A stretch of DNA of 64,000 bases from Xanthomonas sp. SI (lineage in GTDB: Bacteria; Pseudomonadota; Gammaproteobacteria; Xanthomonadales; Xanthomonadaceae), in assembly GCF_014236855.1 (NCBI RefSeq), contig NZ_CP051261.1, forward strand, positions 124,001-188,000. The letters are read 5' to 3'. The notes under the pieces are model-generated. The model had not been told where the DNA came from, did not search any database, and saw only the letters and a program-made list of their open reading frames with translations. The translations under genes and the position numbers were made by a program. Positions 51,001 through 62,024 of the stretch are shown piece after piece (the first letter of the stretch is position 1; every line of letters begins with the position of its first letter).

Positions 51001-51349
51001 GCCGCCCTCGCGTCCCGCCGCCACCTCGCGCAAGCGTGCGCCGCGCCAGACAGCGCAATGCCGCGACTGGACCATCGTGGAGCCGACGCTCACGCCGATG
51101 CTGACGCCCGAGCAGATCGCCGCCGAACTTGCCGCCGAGGAGGCCCGCGCGCCGCGCGCACCGCGCCGCCGGCGCCCGCCGCAGCGCTGCAAGATGGGCT
51201 ACGGCTACTACCCGGCCAGCAACCAAGTGGTGCCGTCGCTGCGCCTACGTGGGCGCTGGCTGGAACAGTTGGGCTTTGCCATCGGCAGCACCTTGCGGAT
51301 CGAAGTGCGCGATGGCGCGTTGGTGGTGCGCATGGCTGGGGAAGAGTGA
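50993..51349 (+). CDS. symE: SymE family toxin
   Basis: A 118-residue protein with a basic N-terminal extension and a C-terminal SymE core from YGYYPASNQVVPSLRLRGRWLEQLGFAIGS to IEVRDGALVVRM, an AbrB-like swapped-hairpin fold. E. coli SymE is an SOS-induced toxin silenced by antisense SymR; a similar antisense RNA cannot be read by eye here. The ATG at 50993 overlaps the previous gene. Confidence 0.85.
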   Translation: MRKPPSRPAATSRKRAPRQTAQCRDWTIVEPTLTPMLTPEQIAAELAAEEARAPRAPRRRRPPQRCKMGYGYYPASNQVVPSLRLRGRWLEQLGFAIGSTLRIEVRDGALVVRMAGEE

Positions 51350-51530
51350 CGCGGGTGCGGCCACGCGCGGGCGTGCGCATGGACGGTTGAACACCGACCC
51401 GGCCGGCCGCTGCGGTGTGCTCCGCTGTGCGTCGGGTCGGTCCGATGAGGGCCTGGCGCTGCGGCTGCCGGGTGGGCGCCGCCGTGCTAGCGTGCCGCTG
51501 CCGAGGGTCCGGCAGTGCGAAGGGGCAGGC

Positions 51531-52244
51531 ATGCGCATTGAGTCAGTGCCGGTGGAGCGCCGCGTGGTGGCGCCGCGCACCAAGCCAGGCGTGCGCCTGG
51601 CCTGGTGGCTGTTGTGGCTGGCCTTGGCGGTGTTCGCCGGGGAGTTCGTGCACTCGGTGTACGAGAAGTACGCGTCGCTGCAGTCGCCGGCCTATGCGAT
51701 GTTCCTGACCCGCCGCGGCTGGCTGTGGTGCCATCTGGGTGGTGGCGCGGTCGGCCTGTTGCTCGGCGCGCTGCAGTTCGCGACGCAGCGTTGGCGGCGG
51801 TGGCCGCGGCTGCACCGCTGGGTGGGGCGGGTCTACTTCGCCGGTATGGTGGTGGCGATGGTCGGGGCGGCCGGCTTGATCGCCACGTCGCCGGCGCCGC
51901 TGTCGATCCGGCTGGCGTTTTCCGTGACGGCGCTGGTGTGGCTGGTCACCGCGTCGATGGGGTTGCTGGCGATCTTGCGCGGCCAGGTGCTGCGCCACCA
52001 GCGCTGGATGGTGCGCGCCTATCTGGCGACGCTGGCCCCTGTGCTGTTCCGGCTGGCGCTTCCCACGGCGATCGGCTTGGGCATGGCGCCATCGCCCGGC
52101 CTGATCGCGCTGTTGCTGTGGGCCAGTTGGATGGTGCCGTTGCTGTTGTATGCGGCTGGTCGTGCGGTGGTGCATGCGCTGCGCGGTGGCATGCAGGCCG
52201 CGCCGGTTGCAGGAACTGCCCGCATCGGGGGCGATGCTGGTTGA
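51531..52244 (+). CDS. DUF2306 membrane protein
   Basis: A 237-residue protein with about seven hydrophobic segments. The block WLWCHLGGGAVGLLLGALQF, RLHRWVGRVYFAGM and LRHQRWMVRAYLATLAPVLFRL, with conserved His and Arg, is that of DUF2306 proteins, which may bind haem or an electron carrier through these residues. Function is not established. GGGGCAGGC precedes ATG 51531. GC returns to the high core value here. Confidence 0.88.
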   Translation: MRIESVPVERRVVAPRTKPGVRLAWWLLWLALAVFAGEFVHSVYEKYASLQSPAYAMFLTRRGWLWCHLGGGAVGLLLGALQFATQRWRRWPRLHRWVGRVYFAGMVVAMVGAAGLIATSPAPLSIRLAFSVTALVWLVTASMGLLAILRGQVLRHQRWMVRAYLATLAPVLFRLALPTAIGLGMAPSPGLIALLLWASWMVPLLLYAAGRAVVHALRGGMQAAPVAGTARIGGDAG

Positions 52245-52491
52245 TCGAGGAGCGCGTGCTGGGAGTGCGGTGCTGCGTCGCGCTTGCGCGGAAGGTCCGC
52301 GCCTTGTTGGTCCGCTTTCGCGACACGCTGATTCGGCCACACCCGCTAGCCGCGATGCGCGATCGCCGCATTCCGCGCGGCCATTGCCCCGGACGCTGCC
52401 GCGCCGATGGTCAGGCGCGGCAGCGTTCGCTCGCTGGCGATCGCAAGGGCATGGGGGAGGGGGCTGCCCCTGCGATCCTCTGCGGCGAAAC

Positions 52492-53754
52492 TCAGCGGCG
52501 CTTGTCGAACAGCTGCTGGCGCACGGCGACGGTGCAGGCTTCCTTGGTCAGCAGGTGCTCGAAGGCGCTGTTGTCGCTGGGCTTGCCGCTGCCCAGGTCG
52601 AGCACGGACGCCTGGTTGCTGCCGCGGGCCTTGAACGCGGCGACGGCGGTGGTGGCGTTCTTCAGCGGCACGGTGGCGTCGTTGTCCGAGCCGCACAGCA
52701 GGGTCGGGGTGCGCGGCGCCCAGTCGAGCAGGTCGTTGCGCTCCAGGTCGCGCAGGAACGGGTCGTTGGCGTTGCTGGCGAAGTCCTTGTAGAAGCCGGG
52801 CTGGAAGTACTGGCGGATCTTGTCGACGCCGGGCAGGGTGTCGCCGAGCACCAGGTCGGTCAGGCTGTGCGTGCCGGGGAACAGCGCTTCGACCTGTTTG
52901 GCCCACGGATCCTGGAACACCTGCGCCGGGTCGAGGTAGAGGTTGTGGTAGGTGTGTTGCATGCCGACGATGGCGTAGCTGGCCAGCACGATGCCGAAGG
53001 TGTTCTCGCCCACGGCGCTGTGGCCGCTCCAGCCGTCGCGGAAGGTCTGGCTGAGCGCGTACGGGCCGGAGATCGGCGCGCTGGCGACCAGGTGGAATTC
53101 GTTGGACAGGTGCGCTTCGATCTCGCGCTGGGTGGCCATGGCGGCATGCCCGCCCTGCGAGTAGCCGGTCAGCATGACCTTGCCCGACAGGGGGGTGTTG
53201 AGCCGCTGCAGCACCTGGCGCGCGGCGCGCAGGGCGTCGATGCTGGCGCTGGCCTCGGACGCGGCGTGCAGGTAGGGATGGAACGGATAGTTGGACTGGC
53301 CGATGCCGAGGTAGTCGCTGCTGACCACCACGTAGCCCTGGGTGGCGAGGTGGGTGACCATGGTGTCGTCGCCCTTGGCGTCGCGGATTTCCTTGGCCTG
53401 TTCGGCGCGGCGCAGCGACTCGGTGCCCTGGCTGTAGCTCAGCAGCGGGAACGGCCCGGTGCATTGGCTGCCGCCCGGCACCAGCAGCGCTGCGGAGGCG
53501 GTGGCGGGCTCGCCGTCGACGCCGATGGTGGCGTAAGTGAACTCGGCGACGCGCACGTCGCACTTGGCCTGGTCGGTGGACTGGGCGTTAGCCAGCAGGG
53601 TTCCGATCGCCTGGTGGGTGTAGCTGGTCAGCACATTGCTCTTGAGCAGCGTGCCGCGCGCCGGTGCGGCCGATGCGGCCAGGGGCAGCAGCGCGCCTGC
53701 AACGCCGATGGTGGACAGGACGCGCAGCGCCAGCCGATTCCGCAGTGTGGCCAT
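52492..53754 (-). CDS. Secreted lipase/alpha-beta hydrolase
   Basis: A 420-residue protein with a signal peptide (MATLRNRLALRVLSTIGVAGALLPLAASAAPA). The nucleophile elbow GYSQGGHAAM, an earlier VVSSDYLGIGQS block and the acid in CGSDNDATVP match the fungal-type secretory lipase (LIP) family. The His may be in the DNSAFEHLLTKEA region near the end. Xanthomonas exports related lipases by type II secretion as virulence factors; that role here is inference. GAGG lies 9 nt before the ATG. Confidence 0.88.
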   Translation of the reverse strand: MATLRNRLALRVLSTIGVAGALLPLAASAAPARGTLLKSNVLTSYTHQAIGTLLANAQSTDQAKCDVRVAEFTYATIGVDGEPATASAALLVPGGSQCTGPFPLLSYSQGTESLRRAEQAKEIRDAKGDDTMVTHLATQGYVVVSSDYLGIGQSNYPFHPYLHAASEASASIDALRAARQVLQRLNTPLSGKVMLTGYSQGGHAAMATQREIEAHLSNEFHLVASAPISGPYALSQTFRDGWSGHSAVGENTFGIVLASYAIVGMQHTYHNLYLDPAQVFQDPWAKQVEALFPGTHSLTDLVLGDTLPGVDKIRQYFQPGFYKDFASNANDPFLRDLERNDLLDWAPRTPTLLCGSDNDATVPLKNATTAVAAFKARGSNQASVLDLGSGKPSDNSAFEHLLTKEACTVAVRQQLFDKRR

Positions 53755-54275
53755 GAAGAACGTCCTCGCAAGTGAATCCCGGTGGCACGGGACGGTGGGG
53801 TGGGGGGCAACCCTACTACGGCGCTTCGACTGTTCTTCTGACAATGCGCGGCAATGTTTATCTGCAGTATGGATTCGCGCGGCAATCGGGCGAATAGCGA
53901 GACACACAGCGAAACTAAATCTTGTAGCGCGTCTGTGTGGCAGCGTGCGGAGTGGCACGCCGGTGCAGAAATTCGCCTGAAATCCGCATGCTTTCGCTGG
54001 ATTTCTGCCTGTTTCGCCAATGGCGAAAAAATCAGATGGCGCCGCGCTTCATTCGAAAATGGATCCTTCAGTATTCGATAATCTCGCGATAAAGGTGATC
54101 GCCGCGCATTGAAAGATAATCCGGCATGCAGTGCATGCCGGGTATGGGCGATCGCATCGATTGGGTGGCGCGACGCGGCGAGGCAGCGGCGTCGGGTGGC
54201 CGCCTGGCTTCGCCGTAGGTCATGGCGCATGCCGCGCTCCCGGATGCGTCCAGCAGTGCGCGCGGCGTAGAAGAC
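53755..54275. other. Gene-free region upstream of the lipase gene
   Basis: Over 500 nt with a lower-GC middle part (53860-54120) containing the likely lipase promoter on the minus strand. Two adjacent inverted segments (GCATGCAGTGCATGCC near 54123-54138) form a short palindrome. No protein-like ORF is present. Confidence 0.4.
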
Positions 54276-54309
54276 AAAAAAGCCGGCTGCCCCATCAGGG
54301 CATGCCGGC
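54276..54309 (-). terminator. Rho-independent terminator of the small secreted-protein gene
   Basis: On the minus strand GCCGGC-A-TGCCC, loop TGATG, GGGCA-GCCGGC and then TTTTTT forms an 11-bp stem with one bulge and a U run, 44 nt after the stop of the gene at 54354. Confidence 0.9.
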
Positions 54310-54353
54310 CGGGTGTAGCTGCCTGCGCGGCTGCGCAGGCCGGACGAAGCGGA

Positions 54354-54809
54354 TTAGCGCACCTTGTACAGCACCGCAGCACCGGGCTTCGGTTCGAACA
54401 TGGGCACGGTCTGCTGCTTGAGCGCCTTGCCGTTGGCGTCCCACACCAGGGTCTCGGCGGGGTATTCCTCGTTGCGGGTCATGGCGCCGATCTGCTTGAC
54501 GATCACCGTGGAGCCGGCCTTCACTTCGGGGTTCCAGGCGAACACGCCGAGCCTGCCGTAGAACACGGCCGGCGCTTCGGCGTCGAGGCGGCGGTCGGGG
54601 CACATGACCAAGCCGCGGTCGAGCATCACGCGCAACGCGCCGACGGGCACGGCTTTCACGGTGGGCGCGGTGCGGTCGGTGCTGTGGCCGGGGCAGACAT
54701 TGGCCGAGCGGAGCAGCATGTCCTCGACCACTTGCCGGTCGGGCTGGGCGAAGGCCGGCAGGGCGGCGGCGGACAGGGCGAGCATTGCGACAGTGGACTT
54801 CCAGTGCAC
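54354..54809 (-). CDS. Small secreted protein of unknown function
   Basis: A 151-residue protein. The GTG at 54809 has an excellent AGGAGG ribosome site 6 nt upstream and gives a signal peptide MHWKSTVAMLALSAAALPAFA, which decides for it over an in-frame ATG further up. The mature part, from QPDRQVVEDMLL, has two cysteines (NVCPGH and VMCPDR) that could form a disulfide. I recognise no family. Confidence 0.72.
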   Translation of the reverse strand: MHWKSTVAMLALSAAALPAFAQPDRQVVEDMLLRSANVCPGHSTDRTAPTVKAVPVGALRVMLDRGLVMCPDRRLDAEAPAVFYGRLGVFAWNPEVKAGSTVIVKQIGAMTRNEEYPAETLVWDANGKALKQQTVPMFEPKPGAAVLYKVR

Positions 54810-55194
54810 GTGACACCTCCTATTGAATGAATTGCTCCAAGCGTCGCGGTCGGCCACGTTGCACAGGTGGGCTGCCGCTTGGGACGCGCGGCGACTTTAT
54901 CAACAAGGCCAATGGGCAATTGCAAATGAAGTGTGATGGCGCGTGAGGTTGCTCACGCTTCTATTCACGTTGGGTGTGTTGGTTGATGGTGGTGGTGGTG
55001 AGGTGTTTGCGCAGTTGCGGTAGGCGCGCGGGGAGCGCGGCTTGTTCTTGCACATTGCATGGCGCGCGCTCACGTGTGGGCATCGCTGCGGAAGGTGAGC
55101 GAACATTTCGAGACGCCGCCGCATGCATCGTGGGTGGAAGCGCTGTCTGTGCAGCAACGCCGGATGCAGGGAGGGGCGGAGCCTTGCGCACTCA
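54810..55194. other. Upstream region with a short palindrome
   Basis: The promoter region of the secreted-protein gene. GCGTGAG-GTTG-CTCACGC (54941-54958) is a perfect 7-bp inverted repeat 132 nt before the start codon, possibly an operator. The stretch TTGGTTGATGGTGGTGGTGGTGAGG (54980-55004) is a GGT run. No gene seen. Confidence 0.4.
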
Positions 55195-55735
55195 ATTCCG
55201 CGAGACGCTTCGCTCCGTACCCTCACCCCAACCCCTCTCCCGGGGGGAGAGGGGCTTTGGCTGTTCCCTTCTCCCATCGGGAGAAGGTGGCCCGCAGGGG
55301 CGGATGAGGGTCCGGGCGAAGCCTCGTGCGCCCAACTCCGCGAGCCGCTTCGCGCCGTACCCTCACCCCAACCCCTCTCCCGAGGGGAGAGGGGCTAGTC
55401 GGCTGTTCCTTCTCCCGTCGGGAGAAGGTGCCCCGCAGGGGCGGATGAGGGTCCGGGCGAAGCCTCGTGCGCCCAACTCCGCGAGACGCTTTGCGCCGCA
55501 CCCTCACCCCAACCCCTCTCCCGAGGGGAGAGGGGCTAACGGCTGTTCCTTCTGCCGTCGGGAGAAGGTGCCCCGCAGGGGCGGATGAGGGTACGGGCGC
55601 AGCCTCGTGCACCAACTCCGCGAGACGCTTTCGCGCCTTACCCTCACCCCAACCCCTCTCCCGGAGGGAGAGGGGCTTTTGGCCGATCGTGCGGACTCTT
55701 ATCCCCACCCGTCCCAGGGGAGATGGGCTACTTGT
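55195..55735. repeat. Four tandem units of the composite intergenic repeat
   Basis: Units begin at about 55195, 55335, 55478 and 55617; each has CTCCGCGAGACGCTT, CGTACCCTCACCCC, CCCCTCTCCC/GGGGAGAGGGGCT, TTCTCCC/GGGAGAAGG, CCCGCAGGGGCGGATGAGGGT and a CAGCCTCGTGC block. The last is cut after the first hairpin. Orientation matches the copy at 9.7 kb. The array ends within the last codons of the next gene on the minus strand. Confidence 0.93.
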
Positions 55736-56618
55736 ACGGCCCCGGCCCGCGCCAGACCAGTTCGCCCTGCTTGTAGACCTGCAGCATGGTGATGACCTCG
55801 CGGGCGTCGCCGATGGCCTTCAGTTCCGTGGAGTCCGGCGGCAGTGCGCGGCATTTGCCGGAGCCGCGCTTCATCGCGATCTCCAGCGGGCAGGCCATGC
55901 GGTACTGGGTGCCGGGCAGCAGGATGAAGAATTCCTTCATGCCCTGATCCATCCAGGCGCGCAGCAGGGTTTCGCTGCGCAGGTCGTAATAGACCAGGTA
56001 GCCGCCCAGTTCCATGCTGGGGCCGGCGTCGCTGGGATCGCCACGGCGCCCGCCGCGGCCGCCGCCGTCGCGCACCAGGCCCGCTTCGTTGGGGCCCAGG
56101 TCCTGGTCGATGGCGCCCGGCGGCCGCCCGGTCCAGGTCTCGCGGCGCTGGGTCGGTTCGGGTTCACTGGCGGCGGCCTGGGCCTGCTGCTGCGCGGCAG
56201 GGTCCGGCTGCGGCGGCGCCGGTTGCTCCGCGGGCGTGGGCGCGGGCGGTGCAGGCGTGCTGGCGGTGGCTGCCGGATCGGGCGGCGGCACCGGGTGGTC
56301 GGACTGCGCGACCAGCGTGGATTGCACCGGCGAGGTGGCGCGCCGTTTCTTGGCCGCGACCGGCTTCTGCGCGGGGGTGGGCGAGGGCGGCGTCTTGGCC
56401 GGATGCACCGGCTGGCGCGTGGCGCCGATGAAGTCCACCTTGGTCCGGCCACCGCTGGCCGCGCCTTGCGGCGTGCTCATGGTGGGCGGGTCGGCCAGCA
56501 GCAACAGCAGCAACATCAGCAGGTGCAGCAGGACGCTGACGATCGCGGCAATCCAGGGGTCAAGGCGTTCGACCCAGGATTTGGCCCGGGGGTCCGCGCG
56601 ATGCGACGCGTTGCTCAT
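55728..56618 (-). CDS. TonB-like proline-rich inner-membrane protein
   Basis: A 296-residue protein with one N-terminal membrane segment (IAAIVSVLLHLLMLLLLLLAD), whose SVLLHLLM pattern resembles the His-containing TonB anchor, then a Pro/Ala/Gln-rich spacer (about residues 60-165), and a C-terminal globular part (MELGGYLVYYDLRSETLLRAWMDQGMKEFFILLPG). The C-terminal domain does not look like the standard TonB fold. ATG 56618 gives a short hydrophilic start before the anchor. It may be a TonB-like transducer or an unrelated periplasm-spanning protein. Confidence 0.65.
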   Translation of the reverse strand: MSNASHRADPRAKSWVERLDPWIAAIVSVLLHLLMLLLLLLADPPTMSTPQGAASGGRTKVDFIGATRQPVHPAKTPPSPTPAQKPVAAKKRRATSPVQSTLVAQSDHPVPPPDPAATASTPAPPAPTPAEQPAPPQPDPAAQQQAQAAASEPEPTQRRETWTGRPPGAIDQDLGPNEAGLVRDGGGRGGRRGDPSDAGPSMELGGYLVYYDLRSETLLRAWMDQGMKEFFILLPGTQYRMACPLEIAMKRGSGKCRALPPDSTELKAIGDAREVITMLQVYKQGELVWRGPGPYK

Positions 56619-56921
56619 GCCGCCGCGGCTGCGTCGGGAGTGCGGGCCTTCATGGGGGGTCTGCAGGGTGCGGCCGTGGGGGCGCCATCGTAACGCGTGC
56701 GAGGCTCCGTTCATTTGTCGGGCCGCAGCACGCTTAGGGTCTGTTGCTGTTGGCGGGACAGGGCGCTCCGGCCAAGCCGCGCCTGTGCGCGGTCGGCGCG
56801 CGCTGCGTCTGCACACCGCACGGAGGTCCGCGCCCGGCGCCATGCGGCGCTCCAGCGTGGCGATGCGGGGCCCGGCCGCTGCCCGGATCACCCAACGGCA
56901 CGCAGTGCTATCTTCCGCGCC

Positions 56922-57470
56922 ATGTCCAAGGGCGACGCCACCATTCGCTTCAAGACGACGCTGCTGCGGCCGGCCACGCCGAAGGATGCGGCCTGGACCT
57001 TCCTGGTCCTACCTGCTGAAGCCAGCGCCAGGCTGCCGACGCGCAGCATGGTCAGCGTGGACGGCACGCTCGCCGGCCAGCCGTTCCAGGCCACGCTGGA
57101 GCCGGACGGGCAGGGCAGCCATTGGTTGAAAGTCGAAGCGGCGCTGCGGGCAGCGGCCGGCGTCGCCGTGGGCGAGACGGTGGCGCTGGAGATCGCGCCG
57201 GTGACGGTGGAGCCGGAACCGGCGGTGCCGCCGGACCTGGCCGCCGCGCTCGCCGCGGATCCGGCCGCGCGGGCGACTTGGAACGACCTCACCGCGCTGG
57301 CGCGGCGCGACTGGATCTTCTGGATCGTCTCGGGCAAGAAGGCCGAGACGCGGGTCAAGCGCATCGCCAGCGCCTGCGACATGCTCGCCTCGGGCAAGCG
57401 CCGCGCCTGCTGCTTCGACCGCTCGGGCATGTACAGCAAGTCGCTCGGTGCGCCGCAGGCGGTGGGATGA
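56922..57470 (+). CDS. YdeI/OmpD-associated, DUF1905-type protein
   Basis: A 182-residue protein with an N-terminal DUF1905 beta-rich domain (IRFKTTLLRPATPKDAAWTFLVLP, then VSVDGTLAGQPFQATL) and a C-terminal helical YdeI-like part (AALAADPAARATWNDLTALARRDWIFWIVSGKKAETRVKRI). This combination is common and its function is not known. ATG 56922 fits the domain start. Confidence 0.85.
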   Translation: MSKGDATIRFKTTLLRPATPKDAAWTFLVLPAEASARLPTRSMVSVDGTLAGQPFQATLEPDGQGSHWLKVEAALRAAAGVAVGETVALEIAPVTVEPEPAVPPDLAAALAADPAARATWNDLTALARRDWIFWIVSGKKAETRVKRIASACDMLASGKRRACCFDRSGMYSKSLGAPQAVG

Positions 57471-57585
57471 TGCGCGGCGGCAACGCGCCGCGCGCGCCGC
57501 TCGGGCCGGCTGACGCAGTTCGCGACAGCGTCCTCGCAAATCGCCACCTATACTCCGGCGATGTCCAGCTGAAGGGTCTCATCGC

Positions 57586-58968
57586 ATGAGCACACCCGCA
57601 TCTTCGACCGCCGCCGCGTCCGGCGCCGCGCCCGGCAGCCTTCGCCGCTCGGTGTCCAACACGCTCAAGGGCTCGGCCGGCAACCTGGTCGAGTGGTACG
57701 ACGTCTACGTCTACTCGGTGTTCGCCACCTACTTCGAATCGCAGTTCTTCTCCAAGGAAGACAAGAACGCCACGATGTTCGTGTGGGCGATCTTCGCGAT
57801 GACCTTCCTGATGCGCCCGATCGGCGCGTGGTACTTCGGCCGCTTCGCCGACCGCTACGGCCGCCGCCTGGCGCTGACCATTTCGGTGTCGCTGATGGCG
57901 CTGTGTTCGTTCGCGATCGCGGTCACGCCGACGGTGGCCACGATCGGCATCGCCGCGCCGATCGTGCTGCTGCTGGCGCGGCTGCTGCAGGGCTTCGCCA
58001 CCGGCGGCGAGTACGGCACCAGCGCCACCTACATGTCCGAGGCGGCGATCCCGGGCCGGCGCGGCTTCCTGTCCTCGTTCCACTACGTGACCCTGGTCGG
58101 CGGGCATGTGCTGGCGCAGACCACGCTGCTGCTGATGCTGCATTTCGCCGACAAGGGCTGGGTGTCCGAATGGGGCTGGCGCCTGGCGTTCGGCCTGGGC
58201 GGCATCGGTGCGCTGGTGGTGTTCTGGCTGCGCCGCACGATGGACGAGTCGTTGGGTTCGGACTCCATCGCCGAGGCCAAGAAGGGCGGGGCGCGCTCGG
58301 CCGGTTCGCTGCATGAGCTGTTCGTGCACCAGTGGCGGCCGCTGCTGCTGTGCTTCCTGGTCACTGCGGGCGGCACCATCGCCTTCTACACCTATTCGGT
58401 CACTGGGCCGAAGATGATCCAGACCGCGTTCGCCGGCGACGACGTGATGGCCGGCACCATCATCAACCTGGTCGCGCTGACCGTGCTGATGCTGATGCAG
58501 CCGGTCGGCGGTTGGCTGTCGGACATCATCGGGCGCAAGACCCTGCTGGTGTTCTTCGGCATCGGCGGCGTGCTCTACACCTGGTTCCTGGTGCTGGAAC
58601 TGCCCAAGCAGAGCGACTGGCTGACCGCGTTCGCGATCCTGACCGGCGGCTTCGTGATCCTGACCGGCTATACCTCGATCAACGCGGTGGTCAAGGCCGA
58701 GCTGTTCCCCACCCACATCCGCGCACTGGGCGTGGGTCTGGGCTACGCGCTGGCGAACTCGGCCTTCGGCGGCACCGCGCCGCTGCTGTACCAGGCCTCG
58801 CTGAAGACCGGCCACGTGACCACCTTCGTCTGGTACGCCACGGCGGTGATCGCGGTGTCGCTGGTGGTGTACATGTTCTTCCTGACCAACAAGGGCGCGA
58901 ACTGGCTGGACGACGAGCGCGCGATGCGCGAGCGCAAGGCGGCGAAGGCGGCGGCCGTACGCGGCTGA
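57586..58968 (+). CDS. kgtP: Alpha-ketoglutarate permease-like MFS transporter
   Basis: A 460-residue protein of the metabolite:H+ symporter branch of the MFS, with 12 membrane segments. [42 protein letters not shown] (motif A), [20 protein letters not shown] and [21 protein letters not shown] are the KgtP/ProP/ShiA blocks, and the first matches KgtP best. It probably imports 2-oxoglutarate or a similar dicarboxylate. The symbol rests on pattern, not a search. Confidence 0.85.
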   Translation: MSTPASSTAAASGAAPGSLRRSVSNTLKGSAGNLVEWYDVYVYSVFATYFESQFFSKEDKNATMFVWAIFAMTFLMRPIGAWYFGRFADRYGRRLALTISVSLMALCSFAIAVTPTVATIGIAAPIVLLLARLLQGFATGGEYGTSATYMSEAAIPGRRGFLSSFHYVTLVGGHVLAQTTLLLMLHFADKGWVSEWGWRLAFGLGGIGALVVFWLRRTMDESLGSDSIAEAKKGGARSAGSLHELFVHQWRPLLLCFLVTAGGTIAFYTYSVTGPKMIQTAFAGDDVMAGTIINLVALTVLMLMQPVGGWLSDIIGRKTLLVFFGIGGVLYTWFLVLELPKQSDWLTAFAILTGGFVILTGYTSINAVVKAELFPTHIRALGVGLGYALANSAFGGTAPLLYQASLKTGHVTTFVWYATAVIAVSLVVYMFFLTNKGANWLDDERAMRERKAAKAAAVRG

Positions 58969-59107
58969 GGCCGGCGGCGGCACGGGCGCGCCCACCGCGC
59001 CCGTGCCGCGGCGAGCGCCGCGATCCCGGCGGCCCATTGGCCTCCGGTTTCGGCGGCACGCGTGCGACTCGGGTACCATGCAGCCCCCCTCACGGGCGTT
59101 TTCGCTC

Positions 59108-59710
59108 ATGGCCGATTCCAAGAAGACCCCCGACACCCCTGTGACCCAGGACCAGGCCGAAGCCGCCGTGCGCACCTTGTTGCGCTGGGCCGGCGAGGAC
59201 CCGGACCGCGAGGGCCTGCTGGACACGCCGCGGCGCGTGGCCGAGGCCTATGGCGACTGGTTCAGCGGCTACAAGGCCGACCCGCGCGAGTACATGCTGC
59301 GTACCTTCGAGGAAGTGGCCGGCTACGACGAACTGATCGTGCTGCGCGACATCGAATACGAAAGCCATTGCGAACACCACATGGCGCCGATCATCGGCAA
59401 GGTCCATGTCGGCTACCTGCCGCGCGGCAAGGTGGTGGGCATCAGCAAGCTGGCGCGCGTGGTCGAGGCCTATGCGCGGCGCTTCCAGGTGCAGGAGAAG
59501 ATGACCGCGCAGATCGCGCAGTGCATCCAGGACGTGCTGCAGCCGCTGGGCGTGGGCGTGGTGGTGGAAGGCGCGCACGAGTGCATGACCACCCGCGGCA
59601 TCCACAAGCGCGGCGTCAGCATGGTCACCTCGAAGATGCTCGGCACCTTCCGCGAGGACGCGCGCACCCGCGCCGAGTTCCTGCGCTTCATCGACGGCGG
59701 CGTGCGCTGA
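59108..59710 (+). CDS. folE: GTP cyclohydrolase I
   Basis: A 200-residue protein. Zinc ligands are in [18 protein letters not shown] (Cys and His) and the later [13 protein letters not shown] (Cys). [15 protein letters not shown] and the VVEGAHECM strand are also diagnostic. It converts GTP to dihydroneopterin triphosphate in folate synthesis. ATG 59108 gives the usual length; an in-frame ATG at 59078 would add ten residues. Confidence 0.96.
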   Translation: MADSKKTPDTPVTQDQAEAAVRTLLRWAGEDPDREGLLDTPRRVAEAYGDWFSGYKADPREYMLRTFEEVAGYDELIVLRDIEYESHCEHHMAPIIGKVHVGYLPRGKVVGISKLARVVEAYARRFQVQEKMTAQIAQCIQDVLQPLGVGVVVEGAHECMTTRGIHKRGVSMVTSKMLGTFREDARTRAEFLRFIDGGVR

Positions 59711-59781
59711 GCGTGCCGCATGCGGTGCCGCGCTAGCCTTTCCGCCTGTTCGTCACACCCGTTGCGCCCGGCAGCATCGGC

Positions 59782-61237
<1,456 letters not shown>

Positions 61238-61251
<14 letters not shown>

Positions 61252-61942
61252 GCACGAAGTGGATGCCGAGCAGGAACGCCTGCCGGACGCGGCCGACAGC
61301 GCGGCGCCCGACGCCGGCACCGGCCTGTTCCCCGGCGACAGCGGGCGCCTGCCGGTGGAGGCGCGGCGCGCGCTGTGCCAGCTGCTCAGCGGCCCCAGCG
61401 TGGACGCGCAGCGCCACAGCAAGCTGTGGCCGGCGCTGCTGCGCAGCGAGGCGGCGATCCGCAGCGCCCTGGCCGAGCTGTTCCTGGAACTGGTGCTGGA
61501 CCGCGAGGCCGGTATCGCCTTCACCCGCCAGGCCGACACCGGCGAACTGGAAGCGCCGGTGCTGCTGCGCTCCTCGCCGCTGACCTTCATCGATTCGGTG
61601 CTGCTGCTGTACCTGCGCCAGCAACTGGCCGAAGCCGATGCGCGCGGACTGCGCGCGGTGGTGGAGGACGCGCAGCTGGGCGAAGCGCTGGCGGTGTACG
61701 AGAAGAACCTGTCCACCGACCGCGCCGGCTTCCTGCGCCGGGTCGGCAACGCCGTGCAGAAGATGAAGGACAACCACATCCTGACCCGCCTGCGCGGCGA
61801 GGACGAACGTTACGAAGTCTCGCCGGCGCTGAAGCTGCTGTTCTCGGCCGAGGACGTCGCCGCGCTGGCGCAGGTGTACCGCCAGCTGCGCGAAGGCCCG
61901 GGCAGCAGCGAGGACGACGCCGAAGCTGCGCAGGACGCCTAG
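61238..61942 (+). CDS. jetB: Wadjet subunit JetB (DUF4194)
   Basis: A 234-residue protein with an acidic N-terminal tail and the DUF4194 fold from [15 protein letters not shown] through [22 protein letters not shown] to [29 protein letters not shown]. It corresponds to the KITE (MukE-like) subunit. Its start lies within the end of jetA, showing coupling. Confidence 0.9.
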
Positions 61943-62024
61943 GGCGCGCTTTCGCCGGCGCGGACTGCCGCGAAAGCGCCCGCGCCGGCTTGGTTCCGCG
62001 CGTCCCCGTCCCTAGACTGTGCGG

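Noticed and set aside
55195..55735. Regularly spaced repeats that might be a CRISPR array
   Set aside because: The whole 140-bp unit is repeated and there are no unique spacers between short repeats; no cas gene is near.
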